Translations under genes and position numbers: made by a program
DNA from: Erythrobacter oryzae
Lineage (GTDB): Bacteria; Pseudomonadota; Alphaproteobacteria; Sphingomonadales; Sphingomonadaceae
Assembly: GCF_030271515.1 (NCBI RefSeq)
Contig: NZ_JASCXI010000004.1
Location: 62,001 to 126,000 of the forward strand
Length of the DNA stretch: 64,000 nt
Direction of reading: 5' to 3'
Shown here: positions 24,261 to 32,567 of the stretch, in pieces
Numbering within the stretch: position 1 is the first letter of the stretch
How the letters are laid out: each line of letters begins with the position of its first letter
The notes under the pieces: model-generated
Told to the model about the DNA's origin: nothing
The model's input: only the letters and a program-made list of their open reading frames with translations
Databases searched by the model: none

Positions 24261-24631
24261 GACGGGTAGCTAGCAGAGCCGCGCGCCCTCGCCAGCCCTG
24301 CAATTTGGCGGTGCCGGGCGGGCCTGTTGCCATTCCATCACACATCGCCCCGCGTGCGACGAACTACGTCGAATGGCCACTAACCACGAAATCGCCGGTT
24401 CGTAATACCGGAGAGGTAGCAGCCAGATAACTGGCGCTGCGTTCGTCTGGGGGCAGACAAGCAGGGGCCGCAAACTCCCGACATCTGACCTCGCGCAGGA
24501 AGGACCGCACAGGACGCACCGCAAGGGCTTGAGCCCGATGGCGGATGCACCTGGCGAACACGGCACGGCCCGGCACCGCATGCACGCGCGGTTTCCGTCC
24601 CTGTCCCGACCTTTTACCGCGAGGACATAAC
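24261..24631. other. Long leader/promoter region before the TonB receptor
   Basis: These 371 bases between two genes hold no credible ORF. The right part must contain the promoter and leader of the receptor gene. I found no riboswitch-like fold or clear operator, only a small inverted repeat CCGG-N9-CCGG near 24394-24411. Confidence 0.5.
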
Positions 24632-27600
24632 ATGCGCATTACCAAGCTCTCTCTCCAGTCGTCGTCGCTTCCCGCCCTTGCCGCCGCGCTGCTGATCGCC
24701 GGGGTCGCGCCCGCACAGGCCAGTGCCGCCGAGGACGAAGTCACCGCAGAAGACCTCGCCGCTGCCGAAGAGGACCCCGCCGAACCGGGCGAAGCGATCG
24801 TCGTCACCGGCTCGCGCATCGCTCGCGACCCCAATGTCGGCTCGCCCGCGCCGATCATTTCGGTGACTGTCGAGGAACTGCAACGTTCGGGCAATTCCGA
24901 CGTGGTCGACACCCTGCGCGACATTCCCGCACTTTCCACCTCGACCTCGACCGCCGGTTCGCTCGACGGCGTGTTCAATGAAGCGGTCGGCCAGTCGATC
25001 CTCAACCTGCGCGGCCTTGGCTCGCAGCGCACGCTGGTGCTGGTCAACGGCAAGCGCCACGTCTCGGGCGTCGCGGGCGATCAGGCGGTCGACATCAACT
25101 CGATCCCCGCCGCACTGATCGAGCGCATCGAGACGCTGACCGGCGGGGCCTCGTCGATCTACGGTGCGGACGCGGTCACGGGCGTTGTCAACTTCGTGCT
25201 CAAGGACGATTTCGAAGGTCTGCAAGGCAATATCCAGACCGGCATTTCGTCCAAGGGCGATGCCTGGCGCATCAATGGCGATCTGACCTGGGGCACCAAC
25301 TTCGCCGACGGAAGGGGCAACATCACGATCTCGGCGGAGTATGCGCGCAATGACGAACTGCGCGACGGGGACCGCAGCTTTTCGCGCAACAACGGCATCT
25401 CCGATGACCAGGACAACCCGGCGCTGCGTTTCCAGGCTGGTGACATCAACGCCACCACCACCCCCAACTTCGCACGCTTCTTCTCGACGAGCGGGCGCGG
25501 TTTCCCGACCGGGTTCCCGATTCCCTCGGCATCGACCTTCGCTACGCGCTTCCGTGCCGCTTTCGGCACAACGCCGACGCTGACAGCGGCCGAGCAGGCT
25601 TTGATTGACCGTGCAGCCAATGCGCCGCGGCGGTTCATCGCTTCCCAGCCGACCTTCTCGCTTTCGGCTGCGGGCGGCGTGGTCGCGCCGGGCGGTATCG
25701 GCGATTCGGACGGGCCGGACATCAACGGCAATGGCACTCCCGACTGTCTCGAGAGCTCGGTCGGCTTCAACTCGACCTTCCGCCCGGGCGCCTTCGGGGT
25801 GGCCGGCGGCTGCGCCGTGATCAACGCCGACGGCTCGGTCGGCGTCTATCGGGATGGAACTATCACCGGCCTGTTCAATGCCTTTGGCGGCCCCGGCATC
25901 CCCAACGGCTTCAACCAGAACTCGCTCATTCCGGAGACCGAGCGCTGGTCGGTCAACCTCAATGCCTCCTTCGAAATCTCGAGCGAAGCCAAGGTGTTCT
26001 TCGAGGGCAAGTATGTCTCGAACTCGGCCGAGTTCCAGGCGCAGCCGAACACCTTCTACGATCTGCTCACCGTGCGCGCAGACAATGCCTTCATCACGCC
26101 GGCGCTTGCCCCCTTCGTCGAAGAACTGCTGCCGCCGCAGCTCGGCTTCACCAACCCGGGCTTCGACCCGCTGTTCGCGACCGGCCTGACGCGCGGCTTC
26201 TACATCACCCGCGACCCGGCCGACCTCGGTCCGAACCGCGATCGCAACGAGTTCGAGACCTTCCGCTTCGTTGGCGGGATCGAGGGCGACATCACCGACC
26301 ACTTCGCCTACGAAATCAGCGCGAACTGGGGCCGGTTCGAGCAGACCTCCTTCGACAACAACCGCGTCATCACCGACCGCTGGTTTGCCGCAATCGATGC
26401 GGTCCGCGCGCCCAACGGGCAGATCGTGTGCCGTTCCAATCTCAACACCACCCCTTCGGCCACCACACCTTTCGGCATTCCCGCGAGCGATCCGGGCTTC
26501 TTCACCTTCAACCCGGGTGACGGCAGCTGCAAGCCCGCGAACATCCTCGGCGGTGTGGGTGCCATCAGCCAGGAAGCGATCGACTTCATCACCACCACCG
26601 TGGTCAACAAGTTCGCGCTCGAGCAGCTGGTGTTCGACATGATCTTCACCGGCGACACCGGGGCCTTCCTCGAACTGCCGGGCGGTGCGGTGGGCTTTGC
26701 CACCGGCTTCGAGTTCCGCAAGGAAACGAGCAGCTCGCAGTTCGATCCGCTGGTGCGCGGTGTGCTGCCGGTGACCACCGCCGCCGGACAGAAAGGCCAG
26801 CTCCTGCGCGATCTCGGCTTTGCCCAGAACTCGCTGGTGTTCGACCCTTCGACGATCATCAACAATGCGGGCGGCGACTACACCGTCTACGACGTGTTCG
26901 GCGAACTCAACGTCCCGCTGCTCAAGGACGTGCCCTTCGCCTACCGGCTCGATATCAGCGGCGCAGCGCGCTACTCGAACTATTCGACCGTCGGCGGCAC
27001 TTTCACATGGAACGTTGGCGGGGTGTATGCACCGATCCAGGACATCAGCTTCCGCGGCACCTATGCCGTCGCGGTGCGTGCGCCCAACATCAACGAGCTG
27101 TTCAACCCGGCGCAGGGCGCCTTTTTCCGGCCCTTCGACCCGTGCGACGTCAACAACCTCGCCACCGCGCCCGATCCGGCGCTGCGGCAGGCCAACTGCA
27201 CCGCCTTCTTCCAGCGAATCGGCTTCAACCCGAACCTGGGCGGCAACACCTATGCCTATGTCGATCCCCTGACCGCGCGCTTCTCGGGCACCATCAGCGG
27301 CAACCCCAACCTGCAGGAGGAAACCGCCACCACCTGGACCGTCGGCACCCAGATCACGCCGCGCTTCCTGCCCGGCTTCGTGGCGAGCGTGGACTACTAC
27401 AACATCAGCATCGATGACGCGATCAACGCCGTCGCGGCGCAGGACATCGTCGACAACTGCGTCGACAGCGCCACCATCGACAACGGGTTCTGCAGTCTCA
27501 TCACGCGCAATCCCAATACCGGCGGCTTCACCTTCCTGCGCCAGACCTCGGTCAACTTCGCGCGCCAGGAAACCGCCGGGGTCGAGGCATCGATGCGCTA

Positions 27601-28057
27601 CAGCTTCGATGTCGGCGAACACAGCTTCCGGCTCGATGCCGCCGGGACGTGGGTCGAAAAGCTCGACAACTTCTTCGATCCGGGCGATCCCACGATGGTC
27701 GACCCCGAACTGGGCGAAATCCAGCGTCCCGAATGGGCTGCCCGCGGGGCCTTCACCTGGAGCTGGAAGGGCGTGAGCCTGACCTGGGCGACCACCTGGC
27801 TCGACAAGCAGGGCCTGCGCGGCGTGGAGATCGAGGATGTCGGCAATGACGGCACCGCCACCTTCTCGCCGGAAAACGGCCTGTCCAGCGACACCTTCAT
27901 CCATGACATCAGCTTCGACTGGGAAGCGTCGGACAATTTCGAAATCTATGGCGGGGTGAACAACGTCTTCAACAAGAAGCCGTTCGTCACCGAACAGGCC
28001 TACCCGGTGAACCCCGAGGGCACCTACTTCTTCCTGGGTCTGCGCGCCAAGATGTGA
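24632..28057 (+). CDS. TonB-dependent outer-membrane receptor
   Basis: The 1141-residue protein has a signal peptide (AALLIAGVAPAQASA), a TonB-box-like segment (EAIVVTGSRIARD), and a plug domain with VDTLRDIPALS, LNLRGLGSQRTLVLVNGKRHV and GGASSIYGADAVTGVVNFVLK. A large 22-strand-type barrel follows and ends FFLGLRAKM. It imports an unknown substrate across the outer membrane with TonB energy. The plug sequence is of the type common in sphingomonads for peptides or glycans. The ATG at 24632 gives the complete signal peptide. It lies alone, between two acyl-CoA dehydrogenase genes, and is followed by a strong hairpin. Confidence 0.93.
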   Translation: MRITKLSLQSSSLPALAAALLIAGVAPAQASAAEDEVTAEDLAAAEEDPAEPGEAIVVTGSRIARDPNVGSPAPIISVTVEELQRSGNSDVVDTLRDIPALSTSTSTAGSLDGVFNEAVGQSILNLRGLGSQRTLVLVNGKRHVSGVAGDQAVDINSIPAALIERIETLTGGASSIYGADAVTGVVNFVLKDDFEGLQGNIQTGISSKGDAWRINGDLTWGTNFADGRGNITISAEYARNDELRDGDRSFSRNNGISDDQDNPALRFQAGDINATTTPNFARFFSTSGRGFPTGFPIPSASTFATRFRAAFGTTPTLTAAEQALIDRAANAPRRFIASQPTFSLSAAGGVVAPGGIGDSDGPDINGNGTPDCLESSVGFNSTFRPGAFGVAGGCAVINADGSVGVYRDGTITGLFNAFGGPGIPNGFNQNSLIPETERWSVNLNASFEISSEAKVFFEGKYVSNSAEFQAQPNTFYDLLTVRADNAFITPALAPFVEELLPPQLGFTNPGFDPLFATGLTRGFYITRDPADLGPNRDRNEFETFRFVGGIEGDITDHFAYEISANWGRFEQTSFDNNRVITDRWFAAIDAVRAPNGQIVCRSNLNTTPSATTPFGIPASDPGFFTFNPGDGSCKPANILGGVGAISQEAIDFITTTVVNKFALEQLVFDMIFTGDTGAFLELPGGAVGFATGFEFRKETSSSQFDPLVRGVLPVTTAAGQKGQLLRDLGFAQNSLVFDPSTIINNAGGDYTVYDVFGELNVPLLKDVPFAYRLDISGAARYSNYSTVGGTFTWNVGGVYAPIQDISFRGTYAVAVRAPNINELFNPAQGAFFRPFDPCDVNNLATAPDPALRQANCTAFFQRIGFNPNLGGNTYAYVDPLTARFSGTISGNPNLQEETATTWTVGTQITPRFLPGFVASVDYYNISIDDAINAVAAQDIVDNCVDSATIDNGFCSLITRNPNTGGFTFLRQTSVNFARQETAGVEASMRYSFDVGEHSFRLDAAGTWVEKLDNFFDPGDPTMVDPELGEIQRPEWAARGAFTWSWKGVSLTWATTWLDKQGLRGVEIEDVGNDGTATFSPENGLSSDTFIHDISFDWEASDNFEIYGGVNNVFNKKPFVTEQAYPVNPEGTYFFLGLRAKM

Positions 28058-28080
28058 CGTCGGCCCATCGGGCAACGCAG

Positions 28081-28112
28081 GGGGCGGGGCGGCTTTCGGG
28101 CTGCCCCGCCCC
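28081..28112 (+). terminator. Probable terminator hairpin after the TonB receptor
   Basis: Bases 28081-28093 (GGGGCGGGGCGGC) pair with 28100-28112 (GCTGCCCCGCCCC), a 13-bp stem with one G-U pair and a 6-base loop. It begins 24 bases after the receptor stop, between convergent genes. The following TTCGCATTTCT is only moderately U-rich. Confidence 0.7.
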
Positions 28113-28121
28113 TTCGCATTT

Positions 28122-29288
28122 CTACTCGTAGGTGCCGAGCAGCCCGCGCGCGACCACCCAATTGTGGATCTCGGAGGGGCCGTCATAGATGCGCATGGTG
28201 CGCAGCTTGTTGCTCATGAGATAGAGCGGCAGCTCGCGGGTCATGCCCATGCCGCCGTAGAGCTGCATCGCATGGTCGACGATCTCGTAGGCGCTCTCGG
28301 TGCAGAAGCTCTTGATCATCGAGATTTCGCTGCGGGTGTCGCGCCCCTCGTCGATCTTCCACGCGCAGTCATAGGTCATCAGCCGCATCGCATGGATCTT
28401 GGTCGCGGCGTCACTGATCCAGTTCTGCACCGTCTGACGCGCCGATAGCGGCTTGCCGAAAGTGCTGCGCTGGGGCGCGTAGTCGATCATCATGTCGAGC
28501 GCGCGCTGGGCCATGCCGATCGACCATGAGGCCATCTCGATCCGCCGCGTGCCGAGCCGCACCTGCATCGGCGCGAAGCCCTGCCCGCGCTTGCCGAGCA
28601 GCTTCCAGCCCGGCACCCGGCAATCCTCAAGCGCGATCTCGTAGGTCGCGGTGCCGTCGATCATCGGGATCTTGCGGGTGACGTTGAAACCGGGCGTGCC
28701 CTTGTCGACGAGGAAGGCCGACATGCCGTTCCTGCCATTGGGGTTCTTGTCGGTCACCGCCATGAGGATGGTGAAGTCCGCCTCAGCGCCCTTGGTGATC
28801 CAGATCTTGCGGCCGTTGATGATCCAGTCGTCGCCCTCCTGCACCGCGGTGGTGCGCATCCCCTGCGGGTCGGCGCCCGCACCGGGCTCGGAAATGCCGA
28901 TCGCCGAGATCGTCTCGCCGCGCACATAGGGCTCGAGGTAGGCCTCGCGCTGGCGCTCGTCGGCGGCGACCATCAGCATCCTCAGGTTCGGGGAATCGGG
29001 CGGGAGGTAGTAGGGCACCACGGTCTTGCCGAGCTCTTCAGAGACGCCGACCATCGCCACCATCGGCAGGTTCATGCCCCCCACTTCCTCGGGCGCGTCG
29101 AGGCCCCACAGGCCGAGCTCGCGGCTCGCGGCATCGACCTTGGCGGTCTCTTCGGGGGTGAGGTAGGTGCCCTGGCCGACATTCTCGCGGGCGATCACCG
29201 CCTGCTCGAAGGGCATCAGGTTATCGCGCACGAAATGGGCGACCAGATCCTTGAGCATCTGGTGTTCGTGGGCAAGCTCGAAATTCAT
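28122..29288 (-). CDS. Acyl-CoA dehydrogenase
   Basis: The 388-residue flavoprotein has the family order: N-terminal helices, ISEPGAGADPQGMRTTA, WIINGRKIWITKGAEADFTILMAVT, QGFAPMQVRLGTRRIEMA and the C-terminal QLYGGMGMTRELPL with RIYDGPSEIH. It oxidises an acyl-CoA to the enoyl-CoA, and the sequence does not fix the chain type. The frame opens further upstream, but the ATG at 29288 begins the conserved MNFELAHEHQ and is preceded by GAGAGAGAC. It points away from the ArsR gene across 194 bases. Confidence 0.9.
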   Translation of the reverse strand: MNFELAHEHQMLKDLVAHFVRDNLMPFEQAVIARENVGQGTYLTPEETAKVDAASRELGLWGLDAPEEVGGMNLPMVAMVGVSEELGKTVVPYYLPPDSPNLRMLMVAADERQREAYLEPYVRGETISAIGISEPGAGADPQGMRTTAVQEGDDWIINGRKIWITKGAEADFTILMAVTDKNPNGRNGMSAFLVDKGTPGFNVTRKIPMIDGTATYEIALEDCRVPGWKLLGKRGQGFAPMQVRLGTRRIEMASWSIGMAQRALDMMIDYAPQRSTFGKPLSARQTVQNWISDAATKIHAMRLMTYDCAWKIDEGRDTRSEISMIKSFCTESAYEIVDHAMQLYGGMGMTRELPLYLMSNKLRTMRIYDGPSEIHNWVVARGLLGTYE

Positions 29289-29408
29289 GTCTCTCTCGTC
29301 CCTGTCCTGCATGGGGGTATCCGGGGCCCCTGACACCACACATTACGCGGCCTGTCACGTATCGGATTGCACAGCCCCGCGGGAGCGCGCGCGGCGTGTC
29401 ACCACCGC

Positions 29409-29437
29409 TTGACGTCATTCTTGAATCTGCATACCTT
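29409..29437 (+). promoter_or_regulatory. Probable sigma70 promoter of the arsR - carbonic anhydrase - sulP operon
   Basis: TTGACG (29409-29414) and TACCTT (29432-29437) are separated by 17 bases in a locally AT-rich stretch. The start codon at 29483 is 46 bases after the -10 box. An inverted repeat that could bind the ArsR protein lies just downstream (29444-29465). Confidence 0.5.
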
Positions 29438-29443
29438 CTCATT

Positions 29444-29465
29444 TGCAAGTCTGCTAAATCTTGCA
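29444..29465. promoter_or_regulatory. Putative ArsR operator (TGCAAG-N10-CTTGCA)
   Basis: TGCAAG (29444-29449) and CTTGCA (29460-29465) form a perfect 6-bp inverted repeat with a 10-base spacer, placed between the -10 box and the start codon of the arsR-type gene. The position and spacing fit autorepression by an ArsR dimer. GCAAGTCTGC within it recurs as GCAAGTATGC near the second ArsR gene (32606-32615). Confidence 0.45.
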
Positions 29466-29482
29466 GGTAATGGGAGAGGGAC

Positions 29483-29845
29483 ATGCCGAGCCGGCTGATC
29501 GTGTCGCGAGAGCTCGCCGATCTGTTCCGCCTGCTCGCCCATGCCGACCGCCTGCGCCTGATCGAGGACCTTCGCGGCGGCGAGAAGGACGTGACCGGCA
29601 TCGCCCATTCGCTCGATCTGCCCGCCACCCGCGTCTCTCAGCACCTCGCGCTGCTGCGCGCCCAGCGGCTGGTCGAGGAGCGCCGCGACGGGCGCAACCA
29701 CTTCTACCGCCTCGCCCACCCTTTCCTCGCCGACTGGGTGCTCGACGCGCTGCCCTTCATCGACATCCGCCAGCGGCTCGAAGACGCCGACCATATCGAC
29801 ACCGCGCGCGCCCTATGGGGCGTGCCCGACCGAAACCCTCACTGA
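29483..29845 (+). CDS. ArsR-family winged-helix regulator 1
   Basis: The 120-residue protein has one winged helix (LFRLLAHADRLRLIEDL, LPATRVSQHLALLRAQRLVEERRDGRNHFYRL). No cysteine metal-binding motif such as CVC is present, so it probably does not sense arsenic or other soft metals in the classical way. The ribosome-binding site GGGAGAGGG lies before the ATG. The carbonic anhydrase gene follows after 14 bases, so it likely autoregulates that operon. A paralogue lies at the other end of the cluster (32190) with the same layout (MPSR.IV..ELA, TRVSQHL). Confidence 0.87.
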   Translation: MPSRLIVSRELADLFRLLAHADRLRLIEDLRGGEKDVTGIAHSLDLPATRVSQHLALLRAQRLVEERRDGRNHFYRLAHPFLADWVLDALPFIDIRQRLEDADHIDTARALWGVPDRNPH

Positions 29846-29859
29846 AAGGATACCCCCCG

Positions 29860-30525
29860 ATGCCCCATTTCGCCCAAGGCGTGGTCAAGTTCCAGCGCGA
29901 GGTCTTCCCGGAAAAGGCCGAGCTGTTCGAGCGGCTCGCCACCGGCCAGAGCCCCGAGGCGCTGTTCATCACCTGCTCGGACAGCCGGATCGAGACCGCG
30001 ATGCTGACCCAGACCGATCCGGGAGAGCTGTTCATCTGCCGCAATGCGGGCAACATCGTGCCGCCGCACACCAACCAGACCGGCGGGATGACCGCCTCGA
30101 TCGAATTCGCCATCGGCGCGCTCAAGATCCCGCACATCGTGATCTGCGGCCACACCGAATGCGGGGCGATGAAGGGCGCGATGAACCGCGCTGGCCTCAC
30201 CACCCTGCCCCATGTGCGCGAATGGCTGGGCTATTCGCAGGGCGCGGTCGACATCACCGAAGCGATGGGCGCAGGCCTCGATCCCGAGGCGAAGATGCGG
30301 ATGCTGCTCGAACAGAACGTCATCCTGCAGTTGCAGCACTTGAAGACCCACCCCACCGTCGCCGTCGCGCTGGCACAGAAGGCGCTGACGCTTCACGGCT
30401 GGGTCTATGACATCAAGACCGGCGAAGTCTCGGCCTATGACGAGGCGAGCATGTCGTGGGTCTCGGTCGAGGAACGCTATGCTGCCGACCTCGCCGGATC
30501 GATGCTCCACAGCCACGCCTGCTGA
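29860..30525 (+). CDS. Beta-class carbonic anhydrase
   Basis: The 221-residue protein carries all beta-class motifs: zinc ligands Cys39, His98 and Cys101, with the catalytic dyad Asp41/Arg43 (TCSDSRIE and CGHTECGAMKG) and the segment FICRNAGNIVP. It interconverts CO2 and bicarbonate in the cytoplasm. AAAGGA before the ATG is a good ribosome-binding site. It lies between an ArsR gene and a SulP permease gene on the same strand. Such pairs are known for bicarbonate supply or CO2 trapping, so import of bicarbonate is the probable joint role. Confidence 0.94.
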   Translation: MPHFAQGVVKFQREVFPEKAELFERLATGQSPEALFITCSDSRIETAMLTQTDPGELFICRNAGNIVPPHTNQTGGMTASIEFAIGALKIPHIVICGHTECGAMKGAMNRAGLTTLPHVREWLGYSQGAVDITEAMGAGLDPEAKMRMLLEQNVILQLQHLKTHPTVAVALAQKALTLHGWVYDIKTGEVSAYDEASMSWVSVEERYAADLAGSMLHSHAC

Positions 30526-30598
30526 TCCGGAGCCGCGAGGGCCCGCCCCCGGGCCCCGTGTGCTTCTCCACCCCCCATTTCGACCGGAGCCGCCCCCC

Positions 30599-32161
30599 AT
30601 GCTCGCCGTCCCTTCCGAACGTCCGACGTCAGCCGCAATCGGCCGCGACTTTCTCGCCTCGATCGTGGTGTTCCTTGTCGCCCTGCCGCTGTGCATGGGG
30701 ATCGCGATCGCCTCGGGCGCGCCGCCTGCGCTCGGCCTCATCACCGGGATCGTCGGCGGGCTGGTGGTCGGCACGCTCGCCGGATCGCCCTTGCAGGTGA
30801 GCGGCCCGGCGGCGGGCATGGCGGTGCTGGTCTACCAGCTGGTGCAGGAGCACGGGCTGATCATGCTCGGCGTGGTCGGCCTGATCGCGGGCGCGCTCCA
30901 GCTGCTCGCGGGCGTGCTCAAGCTCGGCCAGTGGTTCCGCGCGATCTCGCCTTCGGTGATCCACGGGATGCTGGCGGGGATCGGCGTGCTGATCTTCGCC
31001 TCGCAGCTCCACGTGATGCTCGACGATGCGCCGCGTGCCAACGGCCTGCTCAATATCGCCGCGATCCCCGAGGCGGTGATGAAGGCGATCCCGACCGACA
31101 GTTCGGTCCACCACCTTGCCGCCATGGCGGGGATCGTCACCATCGCCACCATCGTCCTGTGGAACCAGTTCAAACCCAAGGCCCTCGCGCTGATCCCCGG
31201 CCCGCTGCTCGGAGTGATCGTCGGCACCGCCTTTGCCATCGCCTTCGCGCTGCCGATCACGCTGGTCGCCCTGCCCGAGACGCTGGCGAGCGGGCTCAAC
31301 ATTCCCACCAGCGAAGCCTTCGCCGGGATCACCAACCCCGATATCCTGACGCTCGGCCTTGTCTTCGCCTTCGTCGCCAGCGCCGAGACGCTGCTGTGCG
31401 CGACCGCGGTCGACAAGATGCACGTTGGCACGCGCACCGATTACGACAAGGAATTGCGCGCGCAGGGGATCGGCAACATGATCTGCGGCGGGCTCGGCGC
31501 GCTGCCGATGACCGGGGTGATCGTGCGCTCGGCCGCCAATGTCGAGGCCGGAGCGACGACGCGCTTTTCGGCGATCATGCACGGCGGCTGGCTGCTGCTG
31601 GCGGTCGTCGCCTTCCCGTTCGTGCTCAACGAAATCCCGACCTCGGTGCTCGCCGCGATCCTCGTCTATACCGGCTACAAGCTGGTCAACGTCGCCCAGA
31701 TCCGCAAGATCGCGGAATTCGGCAAGCAGGAGTTGGCGATCTACTTCGCGACGCTGATCGGGGTGGTCGCGATCGACCTGCTGACCGGCGTGATCCTCGG
31801 CTTCGCGCTGGCGACCGCGAAGCTGGTCTACACCTTCTCGCACCTCGAGATCCGGCGCGAGCATGACACTGTCAGAAACCGCGTCGACCTGTGGATGACG
31901 GGTTCGGCCACCTTCTTCTCGATCCCGCAGCTCGGCCAGGCGCTGGAGTCCTCGCCCTTCGGGTCGGAGGTGCACATCCATGTCGAGAAGCTCGACTATA
32001 TCGACCACGCCTGCCTTGAGATGCTGTCCTCGTGGGAGAAGCTGCACCAGTCGACCGGCGGCTCGCTCGTGGTCGAGTGGAGCGAACTGGTCGAGCGCTA
32101 TGGCCGCCGTTCGGAAGAGAAGACCGAGATACCCGGGCTGATGATCCGTCCCGCCGCCTGA
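30599..32161 (+). CDS. SulP-family anion permease with C-terminal STAS domain
   Basis: The 520-residue protein starts with a cytosolic stretch and about 12-14 hydrophobic segments with the SulP signatures ALPLCMGIAIASGAPPALGLITGIVGGLVVG and SGPAAGMAVLV. A STAS domain follows at about residues 420-520 (SEVHIHVEKLDYIDHACLEML). The family carries bicarbonate or sulfate. Its place 73 bases after carbonic anhydrase, with no sulfate-assimilation gene near, favours bicarbonate. A short GC-rich hairpin (30539-30556) lies between the two genes. The ATG at 30599 begins the conserved protein, although the frame is open upstream. Confidence 0.87.
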   Translation: MLAVPSERPTSAAIGRDFLASIVVFLVALPLCMGIAIASGAPPALGLITGIVGGLVVGTLAGSPLQVSGPAAGMAVLVYQLVQEHGLIMLGVVGLIAGALQLLAGVLKLGQWFRAISPSVIHGMLAGIGVLIFASQLHVMLDDAPRANGLLNIAAIPEAVMKAIPTDSSVHHLAAMAGIVTIATIVLWNQFKPKALALIPGPLLGVIVGTAFAIAFALPITLVALPETLASGLNIPTSEAFAGITNPDILTLGLVFAFVASAETLLCATAVDKMHVGTRTDYDKELRAQGIGNMICGGLGALPMTGVIVRSAANVEAGATTRFSAIMHGGWLLLAVVAFPFVLNEIPTSVLAAILVYTGYKLVNVAQIRKIAEFGKQELAIYFATLIGVVAIDLLTGVILGFALATAKLVYTFSHLEIRREHDTVRNRVDLWMTGSATFFSIPQLGQALESSPFGSEVHIHVEKLDYIDHACLEMLSSWEKLHQSTGGSLVVEWSELVERYGRRSEEKTEIPGLMIRPAA

Positions 32162-32189
32162 TGCAGGTCAGCGGAGGGGGCGCCGGCGG

Positions 32190-32555
32190 TCAGATGACCG
32201 GTTCGGCGCCCTCGGCCTGCCACAGCTGCTTTGCGTTCTGCAAATCGGTCGGGGTGGCGCGGCTCAGCCGGTGACCGATGAAGTCGATCCCCTCGATCAG
32301 CCAGTGCGCCAGTTCGGGCTGGGCGAGGCTGTAGACGCGCTGCTGACCGCGGGTCTGGGTCGCCACCAGCGCCACCGCACGCAACACGCCGAGGTGCTGC
32401 GACACACGGGTGGGCGAGATTTCGAGCAGGTCGCCCAGCTCGTTCACGGTCTGCTCGCCGGCCTGCAACTTCAGCAACAGCCGGATGCGATCAGGGTGCG
32501 ATATCTGCCGCAGGACGTGAGCCAGTTCCGTTGCGACGATCTTACGACTTGGCAT
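32190..32555 (-). CDS. ArsR-family winged-helix regulator 2
   Basis: The 121-residue protein is a paralogue of the regulator at 29483 (MPSRKIVATELAHVLRQISHPDRIRLLLKL, ISPTRVSQHLGVLRA). It also lacks metal-binding cysteine pairs. It is read from the minus strand and faces the SulP gene, with 28 bases between the stops. AGGGG precedes the ATG. Upstream, only 12 bases away, is the dehydrogenase-like gene in the same direction, so co-transcription is likely. Whether it controls the carbonic anhydrase operon, the dehydrogenase-like gene or both cannot be read from the sequence. Confidence 0.86.
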   Translation of the reverse strand: MPSRKIVATELAHVLRQISHPDRIRLLLKLQAGEQTVNELGDLLEISPTRVSQHLGVLRAVALVATQTRGQQRVYSLAQPELAHWLIEGIDFIGHRLSRATPTDLQNAKQLWQAEGAEPVI

Positions 32556-32567
32556 GATGGTGCCCCT

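Noticed and set aside
24614..28186. A 1190-codon minus-strand open frame
   Set aside because: It is a shadow of the TonB receptor on the plus strand. No domain pattern is visible, only Arg/Ala/Gly/Asp-rich text.
30539..30556. Hairpin GGGCCCG - CCCC - CGGGCCC between carbonic anhydrase and SulP genes
   Set aside because: Real as a sequence, but too short and without a U-run to call a terminator. The genes look like one operon.
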